Of a stretch of 64,000 bases of DNA, positions 52,314 to 61,346 are shown piece after piece. Below the pieces are notes generated by a model, which saw nothing but the letters and a program-made list of their open reading frames with translations, was not told where the DNA came from and searched no databases. The translations under genes and the position numbers were made by a program. Positions within the stretch are counted from its first letter, which is position 1. Each line of letters starts with the position of its first letter. The stretch is from Gammaproteobacteria bacterium (GTDB lineage Bacteria > Pseudomonadota > Gammaproteobacteria > Pseudomonadales > Halieaceae): positions 62,001 to 126,000 of the forward strand of contig JAHEKX010000001.1 of NCBI GenBank assembly GCA_024644535.1, written 5' to 3'.

Positions 52314-53141
52314 CTAAACCTCAGATCTGAAAGATCTTAAAGATCTTAAAGATCTTAAAGATCTTAAAAAATACTGCAGCATCCCCATCAGTTCTTCAAA
52401 TTTTTGCGCGTGCGGCCAATGCCCAGCTCCCTTTAAGGTCACTATGCGGCTGTTAGAAAAGAACGACTTTATCGCAACTCGACCCTCTGCTGCGATGTAG
52501 TTCGAGAGCTCTCCCGCAATAAACAGACTCGGCGTCTCGTTTGAGTCGTCTGCTACAGGCGCCGCTAAAAATGCCGCATAGTTATCCTGCAACGCTAGCC
52601 AATCAAACTTCCATTGAAAGTGCCCAGCATCGCTCTTATGCAACTGAGTCGATAAAAAATCGATGGTCATGTTATCGGAGAGCGTTTCGGCCATGCAATC
52701 TCGTACCGCCTGTCGGGATATAAGCGCCGACTTGGCCACCCGACCTATGGCACCAAACGCTGTTTGATGCGACGCAGCATACGCCACTGGAGCAATATCT
52801 AGCACCACCAAGGCTTTGCATTGCAGCCCCGCTAACACGGCACTCATTGCCACTTTTCCGCCCAGAGAGTGCCCAACGACGACGGGCATAAAAATTGAGT
52901 TATCTTGTATGTAGGCCATGACGTGCCGAGCCATTGCCTCAATTGAATTGGCACGCACCAACTTTGATTTTCCGTGTAGTGGCAAGTCGATGCTGTGAAC
53001 CGTATACGTATTCGCTAATTCGTTTGCAACGGCCCGCAAATTTGAACCGCTCGCAAACAAACCATGAAGCAATACCAGCGGGGGGCCCGAACCGCGCACC
53101 TCGGCCTGCAGACAATTTTGAGAAGAAAGTTCAACAGCCAT
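52314..53141 (-). CDS. alpha/beta hydrolase (YbfF-like esterase) with repeat-encoded tail
   Basis: 275 residues. LVLLHGLFASGSNLR near residue 24 is the oxyanion region, VVGHSLGGKVAM near 88 the nucleophile elbow (G-H-S-L-G) and KGAGHWPHAQ near 240 the catalytic histidine. It is similar to YbfF-type esterases, which hydrolyse small acyl esters or acyl-CoA. The natural end should be near LQYFLRSL; here four 9-bp repeats add LRSLRSLRSFRSEV before the stop. Divergent from the lipoprotein gene, 47 bp apart. Confidence 0.9.
   Translation of the reverse strand: MAVELSSQNCLQAEVRGSGPPLVLLHGLFASGSNLRAVANELANTYTVHSIDLPLHGKSKLVRANSIEAMARHVMAYIQDNSIFMPVVVGHSLGGKVAMSAVLAGLQCKALVVLDIAPVAYAASHQTAFGAIGRVAKSALISRQAVRDCMAETLSDNMTIDFLSTQLHKSDAGHFQWKFDWLALQDNYAAFLAAPVADDSNETPSLFIAGELSNYIAAEGRVAIKSFFSNSRIVTLKGAGHWPHAQKFEELMGMLQYFLRSLRSLRSLRSFRSEV
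52331..52366. repeat. four perfect 9-bp tandem repeats
   Basis: AAGATCTTA repeated four times (52331-52366), with a decayed fifth unit (CAGATCTGA) at 52322-52330. Each unit holds a GATC Dam site and reads LRS on the minus strand, forming the tail of the esterase. As a microsatellite it could vary in copy number without shifting the frame, because the unit is three codons. Confidence 0.95.
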
Positions 53142-53188
53142 AGTTTTTTTTGCTAAAGTCAGAGTTTTTACGCCTTAAGAAGTTTACT

Positions 53189-53983
53189 ATGAAACTGAAG
53201 ACAACGTTACGCTGTATCAAATCCATTGCACTCGCTTTGTTAACCGCGGGGCTTATCGCCTGTAGCTCTGGCCCTAGCTACAATCCCACGACCTTCAATT
53301 CGGAGTACAATAAGGCCACTGTAGACGCAGCTAATATTAAAAACGTTATTATCACGCACGTGAACATCAGTGGCCCTTCAAGATCTTATCTAGAGCGCCA
53401 TGAAGCCCGAGTCGACGCCAAAGTGTCTCAGCGCTTAAAAGAAGCTGGCTACAAAGTGCTTCCACAACGCTTATTCACACAAGAGTGGAACACAGCAATC
53501 CGAGCCTTTGGCGACCCGTTTGATCCAAGCACGGGACGAGTCAACATGAAGACGTTTGTTCTAATTATGAACTCGATTAAAGATCAGCTGGTAAGCAAGT
53601 CAAATGTTGATGCCTTTATATTTACCGATTTGATAGAGAATCAAACGGCCTTTAACAACGGCATGAACCACGAAGCGCGCTGGGATGGCGTTAGCCGCAA
53701 ACCAAGTTTACAAGGACCCGGCACTAGTATTCCCGCCGGATTTGATTGGAATCAGCTAGCGTCGGTTGTCAGCCTGCAAATCGTAGCGTTTGACCGAAAC
53801 CTAGAGCGCATTTTCTTGGGTAGAGGTGGTATCGACGCCACCGATGCCATTGACGCCAGGTCTGGTACTCGCTTTGAGCGCCGCCGAAATCTATTAGAAA
53901 GCGACAAATATATCTCTGAAGGGATAAATCTTGCGCTGCACCCCTGGGTTCCTATGCAAAACTGGCCCGGCTCGCAACCTTAG
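53189..53983 (+). CDS. lipoprotein of unknown function
   Basis: 264 residues from the ATG at 53189; a lipoprotein signal ends LLTAGLIACSSG with the lipobox Cys near residue 25. An ATG at 53150 in the same frame would put charged residues before the signal and is rejected. The mature part is a mixed alpha/beta soluble domain with VIITHVNISGPSRSYLERHE, NVDAFIFTDLIENQTAF and LASVVSLQIVAFDRNLERIF. I recognise no family with certainty. The stop overlaps the stop of the HupE-like gene (convergent). Confidence 0.8.
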   Translation: MKLKTTLRCIKSIALALLTAGLIACSSGPSYNPTTFNSEYNKATVDAANIKNVIITHVNISGPSRSYLERHEARVDAKVSQRLKEAGYKVLPQRLFTQEWNTAIRAFGDPFDPSTGRVNMKTFVLIMNSIKDQLVSKSNVDAFIFTDLIENQTAFNNGMNHEARWDGVSRKPSLQGPGTSIPAGFDWNQLASVVSLQIVAFDRNLERIFLGRGGIDATDAIDARSGTRFERRRNLLESDKYISEGINLALHPWVPMQNWPGSQP

Positions 53984-54969
53984 ATACCCAGAACGGACAA
54001 GCCTCGTTCATAGCACCACATCGCGGCCACACCGCCCATCGTGTATATCGCGATGGGCTGTATACGATCTTGCCAGCTCGGGAAATACCGGCGCACTGCA
54101 AAACCGGCGACTAACACGATTACGATGAAAGCAATTTGGCCCAGTTCGATACCGATATTAAAAGACAATAGCGCCAAAGGCACCTGCCCCTGAGGCAACC
54201 CTACCTCACCGAGCGCACCGGCAAATCCCATGCCGTGTAGCAGACCAAAACCCACCGCAACAGCCCATGGAAAACGCGCAAACCAACCCGGCTTTGCGGC
54301 GTTCACTTCCAGTGCCAGCATAAAAATACTGAGCGCAATAAAAAATTCGACTAAGGCCACAGGGTAATCAAATACCCCTAGAGTGACCATAGCCAAGGTG
54401 ACGCTGTGCCCTACCGTAAAGGAAGTCACTGTGACCAACAAAGACTTGAAGCCAACAACAAGTAACACCAGGCCCAGCACAAACAGCAAATGATCTGGTC
54501 CCGCCCAGATATGCTCGGCACCTAAAACAATGTAACTACTGAGTACCCCACCGGCCGTGGGTGCCGAGGGAATAGTGACCGTCCCGACCTCGGTATTCAG
54601 CACTTGCTGCCAGCTTCGGCCATCCAAATACGAGTATATCAATATGGCACTGGCTTGATTTTGCGCCAAACCATCTACACCAACCAATGCGCCTACCAGA
54701 CCTTGAGACAGGGAGGAACAATCCAGTGACCAGCGTTTTACCACCCCGGTTCCCTCTATTTGCGGCTCGCTTTCTTGCTTAATACTGCACCCGCCGGGCA
54801 ATGCGGGTCTTAACGGAATGCTAGAGGCGGTCTGTAAGGGCGTCTTCCATAAAACTTCATATTGCGCGTTTTCACCCTCGTAGATCTGTAAAGATGAGGG
54901 CGCGAAACGATGGGCATGCGCCACATTCGGAAGTAACATGATAGCGCAAATCGCCAGCAGAGCTCTCAT
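53980..54969 (-). CDS. HupE/UreJ-like membrane protein
   Basis: 329 residues. A signal peptide (MRALLAICAIMLLPNVAHA) and a periplasmic domain of about 130 residues come before seven membrane helices. GAEHIWAGPDHLLFVLGLVLL, SFTVGHSVTLAMVTLG and GFGLLHGMGFAGALGEVGLP carry the histidines typical of HupE/UreJ-2 proteins, some of which carry nickel, cobalt or iron. The metal is not known here. The start overlaps the PpiC-like gene's stop by 4 bp. Confidence 0.88.
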   Translation of the reverse strand: MRALLAICAIMLLPNVAHAHRFAPSSLQIYEGENAQYEVLWKTPLQTASSIPLRPALPGGCSIKQESEPQIEGTGVVKRWSLDCSSLSQGLVGALVGVDGLAQNQASAILIYSYLDGRSWQQVLNTEVGTVTIPSAPTAGGVLSSYIVLGAEHIWAGPDHLLFVLGLVLLVVGFKSLLVTVTSFTVGHSVTLAMVTLGVFDYPVALVEFFIALSIFMLALEVNAAKPGWFARFPWAVAVGFGLLHGMGFAGALGEVGLPQGQVPLALLSFNIGIELGQIAFIVIVLVAGFAVRRYFPSWQDRIQPIAIYTMGGVAAMWCYERGLSVLGI

Positions 54970-55895
54970 AGCATGATCTCGTAATCTTGTCGCAAGACCG
55001 CCTTAGCATCGTCAAGTGCTTTGGCGCGTCTTTCGCGCTGCAGAGTTGCCACAATATTTTTTTGGGCCTCTTCTAGCGTTAAGGTCCGCCCCATCTCCTC
55101 GCTTTGCAACCAAACAAGATGCCATCCAAAAGTTGAAGCAATAGGCGCCTGCCATTGCCTAACCGCAGGAGGTAACGCAAGAAAATTACTAACAAATCCA
55201 GCACCAAACTGACGCGCCAATTGCTCTGCTGTTTGTCGCGTGAAATGATACCCCGGCAAAAATGGCGCGCCGTAATTTAAGGCTTCATCAAAGTTTTCTA
55301 TTTCACCGCCCAGCTTAGCTGCAAGCTGGCGCATATCCTCTTCTCGCTCTCGGGGGAAAAATACATGGCTAAAAGTATAACGCTCGGGCGCCCAAAACTG
55401 GTCTTGATTGTCAGCGTAATAATCGAGGATATCTTGGTCTCTTATTGGGACTGGCGGGCTATTCAGCAACAGCCACTCTTCGGCCAATTGAATTAAACGC
55501 CGCTTAACTACCTCGTCGCCCAAATGCATGCGCATTTCCAAGGCGGACTGAATTTTTTCAGCGTCACCCTGCTCAGCATAGAGCCCTAAAAACTCCACGT
55601 TCCTAAGCAGACGTTGAGCAATTACCGGATCGACCAAATGTAATTCCAGATCGAGCGCTTTCTGGAACAGCATGTCTCGGTCAAGCTCAGCAACCAGCAA
55701 ACCTCGGAGCTCAGAGTCGGTCATTGTACGACCCATTAAGCCTTGCCATTCATCGACCAGCGCCTGAATACGCGTTTCTGCCAATGGTCCGACCGCGGGC
55801 TTTGGTTCTGGAAATAGGAACTGGCTTATGGCGTAAAACATAGCGCCAAGGACTAAGAACGCCACAACTCTAGATCGCAACAGCCTTTGTATCAC
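54966..55895 (-). CDS. membrane-anchored PpiC-type peptidyl-prolyl isomerase
   Basis: 309 residues. One N-terminal helix (residues 9-27) anchors it in the inner membrane. A SurA-like helical part leads to a parvulin domain: RYTFSHVFFPRER, EALNYGAPFLPGYHF, FGAGFVSNFLALPPAVRQW, and STFGWHLVWLQS near residue 265, the usual closing strand. Likely a periplasmic folding factor serving the HupE-like protein it is coupled to by ATGA; that link is inference. Confidence 0.85.
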   Translation of the reverse strand: MIQRLLRSRVVAFLVLGAMFYAISQFLFPEPKPAVGPLAETRIQALVDEWQGLMGRTMTDSELRGLLVAELDRDMLFQKALDLELHLVDPVIAQRLLRNVEFLGLYAEQGDAEKIQSALEMRMHLGDEVVKRRLIQLAEEWLLLNSPPVPIRDQDILDYYADNQDQFWAPERYTFSHVFFPREREEDMRQLAAKLGGEIENFDEALNYGAPFLPGYHFTRQTAEQLARQFGAGFVSNFLALPPAVRQWQAPIASTFGWHLVWLQSEEMGRTLTLEEAQKNIVATLQRERRAKALDDAKAVLRQDYEIML

Positions 55896-55961
55896 CTGTA
55901 AAACTCCCCACCCGCATTTCTGGGTTGGAAGCTTACGAGTTCACTTACACCAACGCAACTT

Positions 55962-57809
55962 TTAGTCGCAGATGTAGTCGTTCAGGCTCGAAGACAGAGG
56001 AAAAGAACCAAAACCATCGATAGTGACAGTGCTGTCTGACACATGAACTCTAGTGTCGCCTATAACATCGTTGTCAAACAAATATCGCGTAGGCTGCAAG
56101 GCTTTAGACATGGCGTCATCGTACACTTGTGCCTGCGCTTTAACATGCTCACGACGACTTTGATAATCTAACCATACCTCTTTCGTGACTTTTGCACGCA
56201 TAAATTTTTCGGCATACGCGGGACTCAGGACCAAGGCCGAGGCGTTATTGCCGCCGAAGCCTTTCGAATTGAGCACCGCAAAATCAAGACCGCTAGAGTC
56301 GATGGTCTTGTGGTTTAACACAAACTCAAGCCCTTCTGTTTCCACATCAGCCGCAACCGATTTGGTATGTTTAATACCTGGAATAATTCCGTGCCGCCAA
56401 ACACCCAGCGTCGCCACTAACTGATCGGCCGATGCAGCACCCAAAGAATGTCCTAAATAACTTTTGATTGCAGCAACCGGCCATTGCTCGACACCAAAAG
56501 CCTTAGCGACTCGGCTCAGGATCATGCCCTCAGTAACGCGATTCTGAGGTGTACTAGTGCCATGCGCTTGCACCATGCCGCGGTGTCGCACCGATTCTTC
56601 ACCCAACAAACCTTTGGCACTGGCCAACATTTTTGCGACGGTCAGGTAATTGCCCGCACCCGGGCCAGAGATGCTCTTCTTGAAACCGTCGGCACAAACT
56701 TCTACTAGGGGCGCAGCTCCAAAAATTTGGGCGCCAGAACGCAAAGCCAGCTCATCAGACATTAACATGATCACCTGTGCCGACTCACCGATCGTAAAAC
56801 CGCAGTTCTCGCCAAAGGGTCGACAAATAGAACGCAAGTCCAACTGATCGGGACTCACACCATCAATAGCAGCCATTGCCTCGGCGGTTGCAAGCGCCCC
56901 CATAGCGGCGTAACCATCCATGACCTCAGGTACGACAGGAGCGTCGGCCCCACCGACAAAGGCAATATGCGCCCGTCCCGACTGGATATCCTCGATACCA
57001 GTGCGCAAATTGTACAAGAACGAAGCACACGCACCGAGGGTTGCGCCAGTACGTCCCATGTGTCCTAGCACATAAGCATTGATAAAATCAGCGGGCATTT
57101 CGGCAAGCGACAAGGGACAGTGCTTTGAAGTCACACGAGCGCCACGTGCCCTCGCTGACAACAAGCCGCCACCGCCGTCGTAGTCAAGTTGGCCCATCGC
57201 ACTTCCGACGTAAACGCTGACTTGATCCGCGCCAACCAACTGCTGCAAAGTGGGCCAATCTAAACCCGAGTATGCCAAGGCGTCAGACGCCGCAAATAAA
57301 GACATCTGCAAGCCCTTAGGATGACTTCTCGAGGCATATAAGCTTGAAGGATCAAAACCGTCAGGCAACATACCCGCCGTTTTCACGGGGAACTCGCGTA
57401 TCGTCGGTGCCAACAAAGTTTGTTCGCCGACCAGAGCCACTTGAACTTTATCGTCAACTTCAGTTATGACTCGCCACTGTGCAGGAAGTGGACTTGGCAG
57501 TCGTTTTGCGTGCATCCAAAAGCTCGACTCCCCCGCTTGAGCATCAATCCGCACTGGCGCATTCCAGGACACTGCGAATGGGTCAAAATATTGCGAGGTA
57601 ATCCCACGTATCATCGTGCCGGCTTCAATCGCGGCGGCATCGGGTGTGCCCATCCCCATTAAAGTCGCCATCGCCTGAAGGTTTTTTGCTCGGTCGACAG
57701 GGTTTAGTTCAGAACGAACCATACTAAGGTAAGAATGAAAGCCCGAACTTCGCCCCGCCGCACTAATACCACCTAAACCCACAATTACGGGTAGCGCTCG
57801 TCTCGTCAT
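55962..57809 (-). CDS. beta-ketoacyl synthase-like protein (long FabB/KAS I type)
   Basis: 615 residues, much longer than FabB (~406). Residues 1-170 form an extra N-terminal part. The KAS catalytic triad is intact: GACASFLYNLRTG with Cys at about 261, VQAHGTSTPQNRVTEG (His) and IKSYLGHSLGAASADQ (His). Long beta-ketoacyl synthases of this type appear in gammaproteobacteria and are less well known than FabB/FabF; they may extend special fatty acids or polyketides. No acyl-carrier protein gene is adjacent. Divergent from an AraC regulator, with a DnaA box in the 96-bp gap. Confidence 0.85.
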   Translation of the reverse strand: MTRRALPVIVGLGGISAAGRSSGFHSYLSMVRSELNPVDRAKNLQAMATLMGMGTPDAAAIEAGTMIRGITSQYFDPFAVSWNAPVRIDAQAGESSFWMHAKRLPSPLPAQWRVITEVDDKVQVALVGEQTLLAPTIREFPVKTAGMLPDGFDPSSLYASRSHPKGLQMSLFAASDALAYSGLDWPTLQQLVGADQVSVYVGSAMGQLDYDGGGGLLSARARGARVTSKHCPLSLAEMPADFINAYVLGHMGRTGATLGACASFLYNLRTGIEDIQSGRAHIAFVGGADAPVVPEVMDGYAAMGALATAEAMAAIDGVSPDQLDLRSICRPFGENCGFTIGESAQVIMLMSDELALRSGAQIFGAAPLVEVCADGFKKSISGPGAGNYLTVAKMLASAKGLLGEESVRHRGMVQAHGTSTPQNRVTEGMILSRVAKAFGVEQWPVAAIKSYLGHSLGAASADQLVATLGVWRHGIIPGIKHTKSVAADVETEGLEFVLNHKTIDSSGLDFAVLNSKGFGGNNASALVLSPAYAEKFMRAKVTKEVWLDYQSRREHVKAQAQVYDDAMSKALQPTRYLFDNDVIGDTRVHVSDSTVTIDGFGSFPLSSSLNDYICD

Positions 57810-57852
57810 GGGATAACACCTTTACCAGATAGATGACGCATTCTACGACTTG

Positions 57853-57861
57853 TTATCCACA
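57853..57861 (+). promoter_or_regulatory. consensus DnaA box between KAS and AraC genes
   Basis: TTATCCACA, exact consensus, in the AT-rich 96-bp divergent spacer 55 bp before the AraC start. DnaA regulates some genes from single boxes; a chance match is also possible since about two such 9-mers are expected in a window this long. Confidence 0.3.
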
Positions 57862-57905
57862 TAAAATTATGCAAAATTAGCCAAAAATTTATCAAAAAAC
57901 CCATC

Positions 57906-58898
57906 ATGATTACAGTATCAGCGCTCGTAACAGCTCAAAGCCTCGCGTCAAGCCTTACCTTGCCGCTTGAAATCTGGATGGCAGCCGGGCAAGTGCAACA
58001 AGGCCTAACCCGCTCTTCGAAAATCCAGGTCCAGACCCACACCGTGGGTCTAGATACTCAGCCCATTACGCTGAATAGTGGCATTACCATCACCCCTGAC
58101 TATTGCGTTAACACAGCGCCAAAAGCTGACGTCTGGATTTTACCTGCGCAGTGGCGCAATCCGCTTAAATTAAAGCAATTCAGCCAAGCCCTGGCGCCGT
58201 TAATAAAAAGCGCTCTGGCTGATCAATCACTCGTCTGCAGTGTTGGCACGGCCAGTTTTATACTCGCTGACATGGGCTTATTAAATGCCAAACCGGCAAC
58301 GACTCACTGGGCCTATTTGGATTTATTTCAGAATCACTACCCCGAAGTACACTTAAAACGCCGCCATCTCATTACACAAAGCCACAATTTATACTGCGTT
58401 GGCAGTGTTAACTCCATTGCTGACCTGATGGTGCACCTAATCGAGAAAAAAATGGGAATTACGGTGGCTCAAGCGGTTGAACAACAATTTTCCCCCGAAA
58501 TTCGTCGAAAATTTGAAGCAGCAGCCTACCAAGATCAGAGTGGGACTGCGCATCACGATGAATTAATCCTAGAAGCGCAAATTTGGCTGGACGCCCGATC
58601 TTGCGAAGATATCACCATAACCAAACTGGCCACTGATATGGAAATTAGCGTTCGCAACTTAAACCGCCGGTTCAAAATGGCAACTGGCACCACTCCCGCT
58701 GATTATCACAAAAGGCGACGCTTGGAGGAGGCGAAAAGTCTATTAAAAAACTCCAACGCCCCGCTCGGTGACTTGTCGTGGCGGTTAGGGTTTAGCGACC
58801 CTGCACAGTTTAGTCGCTGGTTCAAAGGTATGTGCCATCTCACGCCCTCACGCTACCGCCAGGCATCACGAGGAAAATTATTCACGCATACACTGTAA
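57906..58898 (+). CDS. GlxA-like AraC family transcriptional regulator
   Basis: 330 residues. The N-terminal two thirds is a DJ-1/PfpI-type amidotransferase-like domain (VWILPAQWRNPLKLKQ, CSVGTASFILADMGLLN) in which the nucleophile elbow has the sequence CSVGT; the last 110 residues are two AraC helix-turn-helix motifs (KLATDMEISVRNLNRRFKMA and LGDLSWRLGFSDPAQFSRWF). Such regulators sense small metabolites. Divergent from the beta-ketoacyl synthase and probably controlling it. Confidence 0.9.
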   Translation: MITVSALVTAQSLASSLTLPLEIWMAAGQVQQGLTRSSKIQVQTHTVGLDTQPITLNSGITITPDYCVNTAPKADVWILPAQWRNPLKLKQFSQALAPLIKSALADQSLVCSVGTASFILADMGLLNAKPATTHWAYLDLFQNHYPEVHLKRRHLITQSHNLYCVGSVNSIADLMVHLIEKKMGITVAQAVEQQFSPEIRRKFEAAAYQDQSGTAHHDELILEAQIWLDARSCEDITITKLATDMEISVRNLNRRFKMATGTTPADYHKRRRLEEAKSLLKNSNAPLGDLSWRLGFSDPAQFSRWFKGMCHLTPSRYRQASRGKLFTHTL

Positions 58899-58980
58899 AA
58901 TTTGGCGATAACATTGAGTCACCTGTCGGTCTGTGGCTAAATGACCGCCTCTTACTACGACTTCCGGACAGGCATTTATT

Positions 58981-60165
58981 ATGGCTCAAGAAAACATTGT
59001 CATTGTTGACGGCGCACGGACCCCTATGGGCGGCTTAAGTGGCGCCTTATCAGATGTTACAGCTCCAGAGCTTGCAAGCACAGCGATTCGCAAAGTTCTA
59101 GACCGTACCGGCATTGACCCAAGCCTAGTCGAAGAAATTTTCATTGGCTGTGTTTTACCCGCTGGTTTAAAGCAAGGTCCAGCCCGGCAGGCAGCGCGTG
59201 GCGCTGGTATCCCTGATTCAGCCGGTGCAGTGACGTTGAACAAGCTGTGCGGTTCAGGCATGCAAGCCACAATTTTTGCGGTTGATTCGATCGCCTCAGG
59301 TACTAACACCATCGCCATGGCCGGCGGCATGGAAAGTATGACTAATGCACCCTATGTCATGCCAGGCGCTCGTTCAGGGCTGCGCATGGGCCACAAGCAA
59401 ATCTTCGACCACATGTTTCTCGATGGTTTAGAAGATGCCTACGAAGGGCGAGCTATGGGCACCTTTGCCCAAGCAACAGCCGATGCCTATAACATTACCC
59501 GAGAGGAAATGGACTCATTTGCGATCGAGTCGCTGACACGCGCAAAATGCGCAATCGACAATGGTTCCCTTGCGGACGAAATGGCGCCTGTAACCGTATC
59601 GACCCGCTCTGGTGATGTGGTCGTTAGTGACGACGAACAGCCGCACAAAGCCAAAGTCGATAAAATTCCAAGCCTACGCCCTGCGTTTGTCAAAGATGGC
59701 ACCATCACTGCTGCAAACTCTAGTTCAATTTCAGACGGTGCATCTGCATTACTGCTGATGACCGAATCAAAGGCCAAAGAACTTGGATTAAAACCCTTGG
59801 CTCGCGTCGTCGGACACGCTCGACATTCGCAGCACCCCTCAGAATTTACCCTTGCTCCGATCGGCGCGCTCAGCAAATTATTCACTAAGATCAATTGGCG
59901 CCCAGCAGAGGTAGACTTGTTTGAAATTAATGAGGCCTTCGCCATGGTCACCATGCTGGCAATGCGTGAAATGGAATTGCCCCACGACAAAGTGAATGTG
60001 CATGGCGGTGCTTGCGCTCAAGGACACCCCATCGGCTCTACTGGATCGCGTATTATCGTGACACTGATGCACGCACTTAAAAACCAAGGAAAGCACCGCG
60101 GTGTCGCCGCCCTATGTATTGGTGGTGGCGAAGCGACTGCATTTGCAATCGAGATGATCGCGTAA
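58981..60165 (+). CDS. acetyl-CoA C-acyltransferase (thiolase)
   Basis: 394 residues. NKLCGSGMQA near residue 88 carries the acyl-enzyme cysteine, NEAFAMV near 319 the first histidine block, GGACAQGHPIGSTGSR near 345 the catalytic histidine and CIGGGEAT near 383 the second cysteine. Joins or splits acetyl-CoA and acyl-CoA. Twelve bases before the ribB-like gene, 82 after the AraC gene. Confidence 0.94.
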   Translation: MAQENIVIVDGARTPMGGLSGALSDVTAPELASTAIRKVLDRTGIDPSLVEEIFIGCVLPAGLKQGPARQAARGAGIPDSAGAVTLNKLCGSGMQATIFAVDSIASGTNTIAMAGGMESMTNAPYVMPGARSGLRMGHKQIFDHMFLDGLEDAYEGRAMGTFAQATADAYNITREEMDSFAIESLTRAKCAIDNGSLADEMAPVTVSTRSGDVVVSDDEQPHKAKVDKIPSLRPAFVKDGTITAANSSSISDGASALLLMTESKAKELGLKPLARVVGHARHSQHPSEFTLAPIGALSKLFTKINWRPAEVDLFEINEAFAMVTMLAMREMELPHDKVNVHGGACAQGHPIGSTGSRIIVTLMHALKNQGKHRGVAALCIGGGEATAFAIEMIA

Positions 60166-60177
60166 ACGGAGACTAAC

Positions 60178-61293
60178 GTGCCTACTAGCAGCATAGCGGA
60201 AATCATCGAAGACATTCGCCAAGGTAAAATGGTCATCCTAATGGATGACGAGGACCGCGAGAACGAAGGTGATTTGATTATCGCGGCAGACGCCGTAACG
60301 CCAGAAATTATTAATTTTTTCGCGTCTGAAGCCTGCGGTTTAATCTGTATGCCCATGACAGCCGAGCGCGCCGCTCGCTTGAATATTCCCCTGATGGTAA
60401 AAAACAATCGGTCGCAACATGAGACAAACTTTACGGTGTCAATAGACGCCGCCGAGCGACTCGGCCCCGGAATCTCAGCGGTGCAGCGCGCACACACCAT
60501 CAAGGTCGCGAGCTCACACGATGTAAAAGCCTCTGACCTGGTACAACCTGGCCACATCTTTCCGCTAATAGCCAAACCAGGTGGTGTTTTAAGGCGAGCT
60601 GGTCATACCGAGGCCGGTGTTGATCTCGCTAGAATGGCGGGATTTGAACCCGCTGCGGTCATCGTTGAAATCATGAACGAAGACGGCACCATGGCGCGTC
60701 GCCCTCAGCTCGAAGACTACGCAGAGAAATGGGGTCTAAAAATGGGCACCATCGCAGATTTAATTGAATACCGTGCCCTGCACGAGCATTCGATAGAATT
60801 ATCGGCGCAGCGTGACATCCAAACTGAATTCGGTGCCTTCACACTTTTCGTCTTTAAAGACACAATCGACAATGCACTGCACTACGCCTTACGCAAAGGA
60901 GCGGTTACTCAGGAACCTACTCTTGTTCGCGTGCAAGCCATTAATACTCTGCGCGATCTAATCGGTACACAGCTACCCGATCACGCTAAAGGCTGGTCGT
61001 ATCGCAAATGTTTGCAACGAATTGCCGATGAGGGCTCAGGAGTCTTGGTTCTGCTTGACGAACAGGCCTCGCCGGAGCGCGTCATCGAAGATATTATTTT
61101 GTACCCAGACGCCAGACCAGCAACATCCTATGACGAAAGTGGACGCCAAAATTACCGGCTAATTGGCACTGGCGGACAAATATTGAAGTATTTGGGCGTG
61201 ACCCAAATGCGCGCAATGTCCGCTCCGATACATTACAACGCCCTGTCCGGATTCAACTTAGAAGTGGTGGATTTTGTCGAGGCTGATCAATAG
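60178..61293 (+). CDS. ribB: 3,4-dihydroxy-2-butanone-4-phosphate synthase with degenerate GTP cyclohydrolase II domain
   Basis: 371 residues from a GTG at 60178. Residues 1-205 are a full RibB: DDEDRENEGDLIIAAD, GLICMPMTAERAARLN, SIDAAERLGPGISAVQRAHT-type loop and GHIFPLIAKPGGVLRRAGHT. The C-terminal part aligns with RibA in outline (TEFGAFTLFVFK, VLVLLDE, RNYRLIGTGGQIL) but lacks the three zinc cysteines and the catalytic region, so it cannot make GTP cyclohydrolase II product. Such RibBX proteins are known in gammaproteobacteria, with an active RibA elsewhere. It makes one of the two riboflavin precursors. Confidence 0.92.
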   Translation: MPTSSIAEIIEDIRQGKMVILMDDEDRENEGDLIIAADAVTPEIINFFASEACGLICMPMTAERAARLNIPLMVKNNRSQHETNFTVSIDAAERLGPGISAVQRAHTIKVASSHDVKASDLVQPGHIFPLIAKPGGVLRRAGHTEAGVDLARMAGFEPAAVIVEIMNEDGTMARRPQLEDYAEKWGLKMGTIADLIEYRALHEHSIELSAQRDIQTEFGAFTLFVFKDTIDNALHYALRKGAVTQEPTLVRVQAINTLRDLIGTQLPDHAKGWSYRKCLQRIADEGSGVLVLLDEQASPERVIEDIILYPDARPATSYDESGRQNYRLIGTGGQILKYLGVTQMRAMSAPIHYNALSGFNLEVVDFVEADQ

Positions 61294-61346
61294 ACAGGAG
61301 CTTTCTTTAGGTTACAGCGGCTTGATTTGGAACCTAAGGTATATGA

